Source: Multifurca ochricompacta
Taxonomy: Eukaryota > Basidiomycota > Agaricomycetes > Russulales > Russulaceae
Direction of reading: 5' to 3'
Assembly: GCA_022496185.1 (NCBI GenBank)
Contig: WTXG01000061.1
Span: 120,368 to 184,367 of the forward strand
DNA length: 64,000 nt
In this document: piece by piece, positions 24,356 to 35,380 of the stretch
How the letters are laid out: the number at the start of each line of letters is the position of its first letter
Numbering within the stretch: position 1 is the stretch's first letter
Made by a program: the position numbers and the translations under genes
The notes under the pieces: model-generated
Database searches by the model: none
Seen by the model: the letters and a program-made list of their open reading frames with translations, nothing else
What the model was told of the DNA's origin: nothing

Positions 24356-26400
24356 CTATACTTGAAGTTTTCCTTCAGCTGCCTTGCGTTCTGCCTCAAT
24401 CTCCTTAGCAATCTTGAGATCCTACAAGTCAAGAGAGAGGTCAGTGGCCTTGAGGTGATAGGGGCTTGAGCCTCCGACAAAGAAGAAGGAACGCACCATG
24501 CATGGAGCAAACTGGCTATTCGCACGTATTCGTGGGCCATACTTGTAAAAGAAGAACGGCATTGGAGCAAGGAGGAGGGCAACACCACCGATCAGCGTGG
24601 ACGCCCAATTGACACCCATCCCTTCGTACATCTGAACGGTGAAAAGTGGGAACGCAGCACCCACAATGGAACGCATCATCGTGTTGGCCGCGAATGCAGA
24701 CGCCGAATACATCAGATAAGTGTCCACAAGGTAACTCTGCCCGCCGATAACCGCCGCTGCCCCATCAGCATCACGTTCGGATTATGCGGACCGGAGGGCA
24801 AAAAAAAACACGCACCAGGCACGACATGAACACGAGGGCGATACTCGCTCCGAGTGGAATGGTACTCAGCGCTGGCACATACCATGGCACGCTCTCGTAA
24901 TTACCGGTCCAACCGAGCAAAAAAATGGAGATTGCAAGTAACGGTCCACCGATCATTGCCGATGGTAGTCGTGCCTCCGGGGGCGGATAGCCTCTCCACT
25001 CTTTTAGGAGTCGAGGATATGGGCGGAGGAGCCATATGTTGGCCAATGTAGCCATTGCTGAGCCTATGCCCACTCCAATGAAGATGAGGCCGTCATGCTG
25101 GATGGTGAAGTGATGGATTCGAACAAAGATTACGGGGAAAGCCTCGAACACTGCAACATCATCTGAGTGGCTAGAAACAAAACATACGGGAGGACGACGA
25201 ACTCACTGGCATAAATGACACCATATACGAGTGAAATGTATACGGTAATAAGCAGCAGTATCGGCTCCACAAAAAGCATTCTGATGGGACGGAGGATGGT
25301 GCGGTCGAGAAATGCGCGGGGGGCCCAGTCAATTTTTTCGCCTTCTGCATATAGATTTTTGTTCTTTTCGGGATCGAGAGCGCGCAAGCGCCTTGCCTAA
25401 ATGAGCGTTAGCTATGCACGAAAACGGAGAGTTGTCGCGTATCTCGCCTTTCTTGCGAGTAGAACCGGTGCGTACGTCTCAGGGATGAATACAGCACCCA
25501 AGGCGGTACAAAAACCCGCAAAGATCATCATGACCCAGAACACCCAGCGCCAGCCAAGGTGGCTAACTACGATACTATAATAATCCAAATCATCAGAACA
25601 CCCATTCGCATATCGTCCCCCTAAGACTTACTAGCCGCTAATCACTGGTCCGAGTACTGGTCCCAGAAATACAGTTGTTGAGAACACGCTTGTCGCGACA
25701 CCGCGATTCACTGGGTCCCATATATCGGCGATGACGCCACCACTATTCGTTAATGGCGAGCAGGCAAAAAACCCTGCAAAAAATCGAGTAATGATAACAG
25801 TCTTCATGTCCTGCGCGAGAGCCTGGCCGAGATGTAATATCGTGTAGATTGCGAGGGAGAATATCATAGCGGGACGCCGCCCAACAAGCTCAGATCCTGG
25901 ACCCCAGAACATTGGACCGAATACGTAGCCAAGTAAGAACATTGACGTGACAAGGTACGATTCTTCGGTTGAGCTGTGAAAGTGTCTGGATATAGCGAAA
26001 CTTGCAGTGGATGGAGCGGAAGAAGCATATGTACTGTGCACCCAAGTGATAAGCAGATCGGTGCCGAATTGCGTCAGGCGAGAGAGAGGGCGTACACATT
26101 AAGAGTGAGTAAACTGCAGATAATTGTGATGAACCATTTGTAACCGAAAGACCAATTTTTGGGGTTTTCTGGATCGTCTGGACCGTCCCAGGTGACGATA
26201 ATCGAGTCTGAATGACCGATGGACGATGCAGGCCCAGCCAAACCCTTTTTCGGTCTTGACCCTTTAAAGGATTTTTCTGGAGAGTCATCCCCATACTCCG
26301 TGTGATGTTCAGTGCGCTCGACCTCTGCCTCGAGCGACGTCGTGTAGTCCAGGGCTGTCGCCGTTGGGGAGTGTTCTACTGAATGATCTGTGTACCCCAT
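24356..26400 (-). CDS. MFS transporter, DHA1 drug/polyamine antiporter type
   Basis: Seven exons on the minus strand: 26400-26096, 26033-25632, 25574-25448, 25396-25207, 25150-24816, 24737-24498, 24421-24356; 554 aa. The hydrophilic N-terminus ends in the family hallmark DPENPKNWS just before TM1. Motif A appears as GPGSELVGRRPAM between TM2 and TM3, and ITRFFAGFFACSPLTNSGGV follows. A long central loop (PETYAPVLLARKARRLRAL) separates two six-span halves; YLVDTYLMYSASAFAANT is typical of TPO/FLU1-like members. The likely role is plasma-membrane proton-coupled export of polyamines or xenobiotics; the substrate cannot be told. Intron 3 (25447-25397) begins GCGAGA, and no GT donor gives an open frame, so it is read as a GC-AG intron. 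The gene converges with the ferric reductase. Confidence 0.9.
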
Positions 26401-27757
26401 TGTTGGTCAACAAGGAGAAGAAGTAAAATCCACAAGAGGACTAAGCGAGAGGTGATGAAACTTGATCTGACAAGCCACTTTTGTAGGGATTTTTCATCCA
26501 GGGGTCGCCCCACGGATCTGATCGGACAGAAGAAAGACTCTTTGCTTTCTTTGTCTCAGGTGCTGACACAAATACGACCATAGCTACGTCTGGGAGAAGC
26601 TTTCGCGTGTCGTGGATCACCAATCATGAATGTCGAAAGGAGGTGTCGGGGACGTGGAGAGCGCTTATACTGAGACGGAGGTTTTGGAACGTCAGAGAAT
26701 GTTGCAAATCTTTACGCCGAAGTCCAACAATCGGCAACAAAACTGCCCCGATACCACGGATAATTAAAGACGGCCTCTTCAAAATCTCCGGGAATTCGGT
26801 CACATATTAACTAGGCAACGTACACTCAATCACCCAACAATCACCGAATACGTAGAAAAAAAAAAAAGCAAATACCATGTTTCCTTGGTCCCTTATCATT
26901 GATATGTTATGGCCTTCAGGAGTGTCGCTAGTCATATGGGATCATCACATTTCCCATAATCCGAATACCAGAGGGGGATAGTAATGGTGATCTTGATATT
27001 TTCTCGCTATCGTTAATCACACCAGAGCCGGGTACGGGTGAAGGCCATTACCGGGTTGTCAGGAAAATAGGTTTATGCAACGCCATCCATTGTGAATTCT
27101 GGTTGGACATAATTGTGAAGCCCTCGACGCCGTTCTTTGGGAATGGAATAAGAAAAAGAAATGGTTGAGATGGTCCCCTGTCTCACTTGTTGTGAGTGGT
27201 GACGGCCAGTCGATTGGCACGCGATCAGATCAGACGTGTTTCGTTCGTTCGACGTTCTGTGATGGTGGCTCATGGAAGAACACCTGGTAATGGCTTACCG
27301 GTAAGAGTGCGACCAGGCAAATGAATGGAATGGTGCAAACTTTCATTGGCTGATATGTTACACGAATCTCAAGGGCATCCAATAGCCCCTGCCCGTGGTT
27401 GAGAATATCACATTCCAAATGGCCAGTCAGAATCAGAAACGGTGCAGGGTGGAGGTAGATGGGCTGATTAGCCACACGTATAGTCTCAATACAACCCATC
27501 TGGTTGCTTAGGAACTGATATCTTAAATTCTGAACTAAGCGCCGTAGGAGTCAATTTCGGTCCCGGGCATTTCCGAGATCATTGGGTCTCGGAGGAGGAA
27601 GAGGAGGAGGAGGAAGAGGAAAGGCCTTGATCCTCGACCCTCGACCTCGAGGTACCTGACTTGGCCTTACTCAAATCAAATCCTAATCAACGCAACCGGC
27701 GTGCATCGGTCGGCGGTCGCGGTCAACCCTTCTTGCACTTACATTTACAACTCATGA
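26401..27757. other. Divergent intergenic region
   Basis: This region separates the MFS transporter (-) and the AGC-like kinase (+). No gene was recognised. It includes an A run (26856-26867) and a GA-rich run (27590-27622) about 140 bp before the kinase start. Confidence 0.4.
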
Positions 27758-29786
27758 ATGTCTACATTTTGGCTCAAACGCAAGGCCAGACTTGGTACCC
27801 TTCTCCAAAGCAACGGTGACGAGGATGAGGATGGTCTCGCACTTGACCGGATCCTTCACGGACAGTCGGTCATTGCAAAGACAGGTGTGTGTGATATGGC
27901 ATGTCTCGCTTGTTTCGCTTGGGATGTGCAGCCCTGATCGCGAATGAGCAGCTAGAACTATAGAAGTAGATAGGCTGCGCTTCACTGACAAAGATCTTAC
28001 CGTCATCGGAACTTTGGAATACGGCCAATTATCAGTGGCACGTTATTGCTTTCTGTGACCTATATCTATCGCGCTCATGATCACACAATCCCACCATATC
28101 CCAGACCGATGTCGTCAACTGCAACATCGACGGGCGATTATACGTCCGTAAGTCGATTGAGAAACGTTTCGCTTTCAAATCTCGCGATGTGCGTTTTCTT
28201 TTTCGTAACTCGTAGGCGCGCCGCCGCCATCTCTCATCACTCGTTCCCTTTTTGTCACGGTCCTTATAGCAATGCAATCCCCAATTAGAGAGAGACATTC
28301 TCCTTCGAGCCCTTTGCACCGACTCTGTCTGGGCTCCGCATCTCCTATGCGCTTTCCAAACTGGCACGCACCTCAATCTCGTCATGGATTACGCAGAGGG
28401 CGGCACGCTTTGGGATGTGCTCGAGTCAAATCCGCTCGAGCGCATTTGTGAGGTTGACCTGCGTTGGTGGCTTCCACAGGTCATCAGTGCGGTAGCGTGG
28501 TGCCACTCTCAAGGCTTTGTGCACCGGCATGTACCCCCTTTTCCCTTTTACTCGCGCCACCTGCCACGGGTCTCGATGCTCACGTAAATCCGTTTTTCCC
28601 AGTGACGTCAAACCTCACAACTTTGTGCTCACCCGAACCGCACACGTCCAGCTTGTCGACTTTGGCTCTGCCGCACCGCTCGTTCCCGGTTCGCGCGCTG
28701 TACCTCCAGAGTACTGCCGTGTGCCCTGTGGAACGTGTGATTACATCTCCCCTGAAATACTTCAAGCACATGAAGCGGCTCTTGTAGCAATGGAGATGCC
28801 TGATAATGAGGATGAGAGGCAGGAGGAAAATGAAAATGCAGGAGAAGGTGGTTATGGGGTCGAGACAGACTGGTGGAGCACGGGAGCCATGATCTATGAG
28901 ATGGCCTACGGCGTCGCTCCCTTCTTCGCGCGCGACATTCGGTCGACATATCTCAAAATCGTTGACTTTAGGAAAAGTCTTACATTCCACACGAATGTGT
29001 CGGTCTCTGCTGAACTCCGAGACTTGCTGACACAGTACGTCAAGATGGGTCTGTGCTTAGCCTACAGAATCAGCCGGTGATCGTTCCCCTCCCCCCCTGC
29101 AGTTTGCTCACGGACGCGGAAATCCGACTTGGCCGTCATGGGACAAAGGAAATCACGCAGCACCCTTTTTTCGCTGGCACCAAGTGGGAAACCCTTCATT
29201 CTGGTATGACAGCCTTTAGTTCGCTGGATGATAAACGCTTTCCTCAATCATGTGTGTGTATCTCCAATCAGAACGCCATCCTCCCGACCTTCACCTCCCA
29301 CTCTTCACTTATAACGAAGACCTTTCAGGGGCACCAGGCCCTCGCCTTCCCGACCCGATGCAGGTTCAAGAAGAACCATTATCTACGTTGTCAGGATCTA
29401 CTCCATTCGCCTTTTCTGCTTTCTTTCCTCCATCGCCATCGGAAGAAGGTGGTGACAGTTCACCCGGATTCTCGGTTCTGCGCACGACCAAGGCCACGAA
29501 TGGGACCACACGTTCCATTCTTCGTGAGGAGGCCGAATCATTCTTCATTGGCTTTTCCTGGGGGCCCAGGGCAGTTGCGTTTCCCGATGCCCCCCGCATG
29601 CCAACATCTGCCGTGCCTAATACTCCTGCTGCTGCGCATTACAATACGACGCTGGTTCAGGCTCCTCAAACGCCTGCTGCTGCTGCCGTCTCGGTCTCGG
29701 TCTCAGCCTCCAAGGCGCTTTCTAGCGAATTTTCCACGCCAATGCGCCGCATCGGGACTCTCCCCGTACGATTCAAAGCACGCTAA
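27758..29786 (+). CDS. AGC-like serine/threonine kinase (catalytic part)
   Basis: Exons: 27758-27884, 27970-28034, 28105-28188, 28270-28526, 28603-29034, 29103-29203, 29272-29786; 526 aa as spelled. Landmarks are YVRKSIEKRF (K80), LVMDYAEGGTL, HRD (177-179), KPHNFVLT, DFG (197-199), CGTCDYISPEIL, ETDWWSTGAMIYEM and an AGC-style end ITQHPFFAGTKWETLHS. It resembles the agaricomycete DMPK/citron-like AGC kinases I know. The glycine loop reads EYGQLS where GxGxxG is expected, so activity is uncertain. HRD is rebuilt only if intron 4 (28527-28602) starts with GC (GCATGT). The open frame stops at 29786, but the homologous tail continues in another frame (separate entry), so this stop probably reflects a lost base near 29766-29769. 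Confidence 0.82.
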
Positions 29787-30513
29787 GACGCACGCGCACG
29801 GCACCACGTCGAGCTGTCTCAGACCGCGAAGCGATGCGACAGTTAGTGGACTGCATCGGACTCAGCGCACGCAAAAAGGTCCTCGCGGCGGGTCGTACAC
29901 CGCGCAGTAACGATGTATTAGCGCTCATCTCTGCCAAGAACAAGACCGATCATACCGGCACCGACAGTCGAACCAAGACGCTGCGCTTCATGAGAGATGA
30001 CGATTCAAGAAGTCTGCCGCTTCTGAGTAGAGCTGCGTTCTTCGCAGCAGAAGGGAGGGGAGGAGAGGGAGGAAGAGGAAGAAGAGAGGAAGAAGAAGGA
30101 GAAGAGAGTAGCGATGGCGCGAGCGCGAGTGACGCCCCTCCGAGTCCGAGTCCAAGTCCACGCCCCGGCTCAGCAATGTCAATGTTGTCGCGCAGGAGTA
30201 CGACACCGACGTCCACGATATCCTTACGCCTGAACCCACATCCGCACTCGCGCCCTTCTCCACGCCCTACACCAGAAACTCCAATAGACACGGGTGAAAA
30301 AGTGTTACTGCCCGCCGTCTCGGCGCGTCGTCGGTACAAAGAGAAAGAAGACGATGAAGAAGAAGTGTCGATGACACAACCCAACTCACGCTCGCCATCG
30401 ACGGTGATGAAGACGATGCGTTGGACGGGTTGGAAGAGCGGTACCACGCTTTGATGAGTGATATTGCGAGTATTGAGGGTAGAGTGGATGCCATGAGGCG
30501 GTGGACTCGCTAA
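29767..30513 (+). other. Out-of-frame C-terminal tail of the AGC-like kinase
   Basis: Two further segments look like the kinase tail. From 29770 one frame reads RTIQSTLRRTRTAPRRAVSD, then MRQLVDCIGLSARKK, a low-complexity EGEESSDG/SPSPSP region and LLPAVSARRRY. From about 30385 another frame reads QLTLAIDGDEDDALDG, then LEERYHALMSDIASIEGRVD and a TAA at 30511-30513. MRQLVDCIGLSARKK and LDGLEER.HALM are conserved endings in the kinase family as I recall it. No intron can explain the frame changes: there are no usable donors in the needed phase. One base missing in the CCCC run at 29766-29769 and one in the GAA/GTG run near 30370-30380 would account for both. This is either an assembly error or real decay confined to the tail. 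Confidence 0.6.
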
Positions 30514-31008
30514 TGTGCACTACTGCACTAGTTTTCTAATATCACTATTGATTGTAAATGTGATGTCCTATGCGGGTTGGGTTTCGTGGGTTGTTGTGTC
30601 ATCCATAATGAATATATGTATGTATTTCGAGTTTGACAGAATTGTCCCTAATGAAGGTCCGTAATGATACTTGGGTACTAATACTACCAATGGATATATC
30701 GTCATGAAAATCGTAAAAACGTCGCGGAAGAGGGAAATGGTGATCATAGTATGATAGAGCGTGACAAAGTATGTCCGTTTTATTTTGTTTTTTTAATTTC
30801 ACAACCTCCAAACAAAAGGAAAAAACCAAAAAAACTCTGGTGCACGCGGGCAGTTTCGTCAAATTCGATAAGACTTCGCGTGAGCCGAGAACGGTATGAG
30901 TGGTAAATTCGGGTAACGGGACGGGTCCAACAAGCACCGAAAGTAGGAAACCGGGTGACAAAGAGACCGTTTGGATGGAGTTTGAAATGAGATCCGACGC
31001 TGAACGCG
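30514..31008. other. Convergent 3' intergenic spacer
   Basis: It lies between the AGC-like kinase and the proline-rich gene. AT-rich, no coding potential recognised. Confidence 0.45.
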
Positions 31009-31993
31009 CTACAGCAGAGTAGTAGGGGGAGGTGAATGTGGAGAAAGAGGTGGTGAAGATGGAGATGGAGGTGAAGGTGGAGGTGAAGATGGAGATTGAT
31101 AATAAGGCGATTTGTTCATAATGGTGTCGTCAGGTTGTTTCTGGTTCTTACTCAAGCACGAGTCTTGTAACTTCTCGGGGCCTAAAGGTCCTGGTGATGA
31201 AACAAATGGGCCTTTAAATAAACCCTACTTACGATCGGAGGGGGGCTGAACAGAGAAGAACGTGGTTGATGGCAGCGGGGTTGATGGAGCTTGAGGTGTC
31301 GTGAAAAGACCAATGTTAATTTGATAGGGAGACCCATTCGCTGGAAGGTTGGCATGGGCGTTGGAAACTTGGGCTTGTCCTGTTTGAGGAAGGAAGAGCA
31401 TCGAGGTAGGATGGCCTTGCATAACAACCGGTGCTAGGGTGTCAGCACGATCGCGTTGTTGTTGTTGTTGTTGTTGCCATTGATCATGCGACGATGGTGG
31501 AGGTGATGGTTGAAAAAGCGGAGGAGGGGAGTACGTGAACGAGGAGGATACGATGCCACGCAGGAGCAGGAGCAGGAGAAGAGACGAGGAGGATACGATG
31601 ACCACGCAGGAGCAGGAGCAGGAGAAGGAGGACGAGGAGGAGGTATGAAATCCTAGGAGAAGGTACCACTTGCGAAGCGACAACAAGAGGAGTTGATGAT
31701 GGTTGAACAACGGAGTATGTGTTCATCGGCTGAGCGATTACCACATGAGGCGAGAGAGGAGTGGATTGTATGATAGGTGAGGGTACTATGGTGGGAGATG
31801 GAACGACCACCGGGGTCGGGACTGGGACTGGTACCGAAACAGGTACTTGTACGGGTACGGGCACGAACATCGGTTGGGCCTGCCAATGACCAGACGGGTA
31901 AGGTGAGTACGGGAGCATGACTGGCATTGATCCCGCTGGCGCTGGAAACGAGCCTAGCGTCCAAGGGCGCGAAGATCTTGAGAAAAAGCCCAT
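31009..31993 (-). CDS. Proline-rich low-complexity protein (frame disturbed)
   Basis: The minus-strand gene begins MGFFSRSSRPWTLGSF at 31993. A Pro/Val array follows (VPVPVQVPVSVPVPVP, then VVVPSPTIVPSP). After an interruption another frame gives FTYSPPPLFQPSPPPSS, a Q7 tract and GSPYQINIGLFTTPQAP. A canonical intron (31232-31191) joins 'GAT C' to 'GA CCT', ending in SPSSPPPSPPSPSSPPLSPH-type sequence and TAG at 31011-31009. The first and second frames differ by one base, and the switch falls in the tandem repeat at 31539-31640. No splice sites there could supply it. No family recognised. The sequence is probably disordered; it could be a surface, signalling-scaffold or RNA-associated protein. 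Confidence 0.45.
31539..31645. repeat. Tandem ~45-48 bp repeat inside the proline-rich gene
   Basis: Two near-identical units (ACGAGGAGGATACGATG followed by a CAGGAGCAGGAGCAGGAGAAG tract) start at 31539 and 31584, and a partial third starts at 31632. The units differ by small indels not divisible by three, so they read in different frames. Some of the ambiguity in the host gene's frame may come from this. Confidence 0.75.
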
Positions 31994-32767
31994 TGGCAAG
32001 TGGCGTGTGTGTTTGGGGGGGAGGTTCGGTTATTCTGTATGTGATTAATAGATTAGCCATCGCTCATTAAATGCAAAAAAAACTCGGCGTTTAGAGGTCC
32101 CCTTGTACTTGCCAACTGTGCCACACACGAACTCGAGTTCATGGAGGCGAACTATTGTCTACCATCTTGTATAAGCGTTGCCAAGGCCAAAGCGACATTC
32201 GATGACAGCAGTGCGAACAAAAGCCTTAGTATTTTTTGTCTGTAACAGGAGGGGATGTAGAGACGTCGCGATTTGACAGGTAGACAAGAATGCCTTTAGC
32301 GCGCTTTACGAGGGATAACGCTGGTATTATAAGAGTAACTATAAGGGTCATGATGGTGGGTGCTAGCCTAGTACGTAGCAACCCTTTTTACTCTCCCTTT
32401 CTCACGCCCACGCCGTGAAGCTCATGATGCCAGTTTTATTCCCAAAACCTCTTGTGGCTTAATGGGTTTTTTCTGCTGTGCAAGCTTGATGAGCCGAGCT
32501 CCAGGGGCCGGACCCGCGATCGCGGTCACCTCAACGGATAATGTGAGGACCGCCACGGCTACATTGTTGGCGCGCTCTTATGGCGGCTCTTAGACCCAGT
32601 GGGGAACAGACACGGGATAGCGAGCTGAAAGAACTGCCGCTGACAACAGACCTGCAAAGACAAAGTACATCAGCCGGATCTTCATCACAGAAGTGCAAGA
32701 CATAAGACACACCAAAGCCCCAAAAAAAAAAGGCTGCTCGCTCGACTGCGAGCTCTCACCTACAATC
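31994..32767. other. Intergenic spacer
   Basis: It contains the promoter side of the proline-rich gene and the 3' end of the DUF6533 gene. No coding potential recognised. Confidence 0.45.
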
Positions 32768-34320
32768 TCAAATTGCTTCTCCTTCTAAATAGATGGCCGA
32801 GCGCGTGGTTGGGCTGGTGTAGTTGGATGCAGACAAACTAGCCCCTCGGCAGTGTTTATGGATACCCGTGCCACTCCTGTCACTACCGGTACCGTTCGCG
32901 ACCCAAGTCATCTCGTAACTCTCACTGACCGTACCTGTGCCTGTGCCACCGCTTCGACTACCAGATCCGCTGGCGTGGCCACTTCGATCATCATATGAGT
33001 ATCCTCCCAAGCCGCCCCAGTCCCACCGCACGGTAGACGTGCGCGCATGATTGGCGGCGGAAGGATGGGTGGTGAAAATAATGTGAGATGACAACGTGCC
33101 ATCGTTATCCAGTGTTCCATGCTTGTCGGCCGATACATCGAAAGCGAGAGTATGGAGATTAAGCACGATGCGGGCGCCGGCAAAAGCCTCAATTGAGAGA
33201 AGCCATGGGAATGCAATGGCCGCATTGGACGAATTACCCTCACCAAGATAGAAGCCAGCGTTAACGCAGAGGGTGGCTGGAGTTTTTAAGAGCAGGGAAA
33301 CTGTGAGAAGTCAGAGGAAGAAGAGAAAAGGCGGACGGACCAAAGATGAGAACGAAAGCCCATGTACCGTCGCGTACGAGAAGGTAAACAACGGGGGTGC
33401 GGCCCCAACCGTTGCGAAGGGCGACGATGAACTTGAAGAGGGTAAGGATGAATAGGAGTGTTTCAAAGGCAACAAAGGCGACGCTGTTGAATAGGAGATT
33501 AAGACGTGAAAGCGGGATAAGAGGATTGAGAAACATACGCAAAGATGAGGAGGGTTGGTGGGGAATGTATAACAGTGCAGGTAGCGTCAAAGCGTACTCC
33601 GGAGACAACCTTTATGAGTGTGACGATCATGGCGATGTTTTCCACGAAAAAAAGAAAGAAGAGAGTTGCAGTAAGGTTACGATTGCGATCATAGAGAGCA
33701 TGTACTTCAAGGGATATGTATGAGTAATTGGGGGAGGGATGAATAAAGGAAGGAGGGATGAGCATACGGCGTATCAAAAGGATAAACTCGACGGCTGCTA
33801 TGAGGAGCTGAGTGCCAACTTCCTGAAAGATGTACCATTTGATGCAATCGCTCTCGGTGTAGTGAAAATTGAGAGCAAGTTGAGTACCGGTGAAAAGCAA
33901 GGCACTGTGAGGGGTGGTGGTGGTGGTGGGTTTAGGGTGGGTGATAAAGAGGATGGTGGTTACGTGAGGATGATTTCATTGACAGGGGATCTCAGACGCA
34001 CATCTGCATGACGACGGCGAAATAGCGGACAAAGAGGAAAAGCCATTTGGAATAAAACTTGTTAGGCTTTCTGAAATGAACGACCGAAAAGTCAAGGTGA
34101 TGAAAAAATGGGGAGAGGGAGAGAAATATTGCACGCACGACCAAACGGCATCTACTTCCTGATCTAGCGTGATCAAAATGTCCCAAACGAGAAAAGTGAG
34201 AGCTGCGACTGATAATAAAGTCTATGAGAGTGCGTGAGGGGGAGGGGAAGTGAATTGGAACTGACCTGAGCTCATGTCCATATCATAAGAGCCCTGAAGC
34301 TGGGCATCTCGAAAAGGCAT
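32768..34320 (-). CDS. DUF6533-type multi-pass membrane protein
   Basis: Seven exons on the minus strand: 34320-34266, 34208-34139, 34070-34002, 33904-33768, 33704-33539, 33483-33341, 33300-32768; 390 aa. The N-terminal block VAALTFLVWDILITLDQEVD followed by AVW and KPNKFYSKWLFLFVRYF is the DUF6533 signature. About seven hydrophobic segments follow, including LLIAAVEFILLIR with HALYDRNR, ATLFFLFFVENIAMIVTLIK, and AFVAFETLLFILTLFKF with GRTPVVYLLVRDGTWAFVLIF. The soluble tail is Gly/Ser/Thr-rich. These proteins are abundant in agaricomycetes and look like receptor-type 7TM proteins, but no ligand or function is known to me. All seven exons join in phase, which strongly supports the model. Confidence 0.85.
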
Positions 34321-34369
34321 GACGTAGAGAAGGAGGGAAGCGAGATACCCTCACCATCCGAGAGGGGGG

Positions 34370-34421
34370 TAAGGGGAGAGGGAGAGGGAGAGGGAGAGGG
34401 AGAGGGAGAGGGAGAGGGGGG
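34370..34421. repeat. GGGAGA hexanucleotide microsatellite
   Basis: About seven GGGAGA units are followed by a G run. It lies about 50 bp upstream of the start of the minus-strand DUF6533 gene, so it is a pyrimidine tract in the coding-strand promoter or 5' UTR. Confidence 0.85.
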
Positions 34422-35380
34422 GGAAGAAAGAAATGAGAGAAGGGAGGGGGGGACGGGGGGGGAGGTAAAAAGAGGGAGAAAGACATGACCCAGGATCGAG
34501 GAGATGGCGGGGAAGAAGAAGAAGGAGAGTAAAAAGAAATGAAAAGTCCACGGATGGAAGGAAGGATGAATGGGTTAACATTCCCTAACCTAAAAGAAAA
34601 CCATCCACACCACATTTGGGCTTTAAAGCGGGTCACAAGTCATTTCGTGTCCTTTCTCGCTCCTTCTTGCTCCTCTCCACTCCTCACTCCAAACGCCTAG
34701 TTTAAATGGGTACTCGCTTACATGCAAAATATGTAATTTCTAGTTATATATATATATATTTATATATAGGATATATCCTTCTAGCTTTCTTATCAATAAT
34801 CTCAATCAACTCCATCATACGCCGCCAACAACGGGGAGAGAGAGAGAGAACTAGTTTCAGGTTGGATCACAATACTCGTGAGAATATTTTAGACTCAGAA
34901 GTTTAACCCAATTCAGTGCTTACCAATCATTCATTGTAATTCGTCCGTAAATCGCGTCTCTTTCGCACTCTCGCACACAAAATGGAAGACAACTTATCTA
35001 GTGGTGGTGTTAGTACTTGATAGCCACTGCAAATATCTATCTATTCTCATCCACCGCGCTCTTGATGATGATGATGATGATGGTAACAGTAACAAAGAAC
35101 GCTCACTTGTACGTATCCAAATACCGGATTTAATTCCACTTCCGCTTTTTATGGTTGGCGCCACCAAGCGACACCACGGCCTTACCAATAATGTTCCCTC
35201 GTGATACGCGCCAAGACCGCCATGGAATTTTACTTCCGATGTCTCAATTATAAAAAAACACCCTGCCGGCGGAACTGCAAACAAAACAACCAAACCAAAC
35301 AAAAACAAAAAAAATGCGTAGGTGTCCAAACGGTTGGGCCCACCAGTGCCCACCTCGTGCGCCCCCCCCCTCCCCCGCCC
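34422..35380. other. Intergenic spacer with simple repeats
   Basis: No gene recognised. It contains a TATATATATA run (34744-34766), a GATGAT run (35065-35082) and A/C-rich homopolymers near 35280-35370. Confidence 0.4.

Noticed and set aside
31449..31990. Proline-rich gene read as one uninterrupted frame
   Set aside because: The N-terminal frame ends within the tandem repeat, and the Q-rich C-terminal frame is offset by one base with no usable splice sites.
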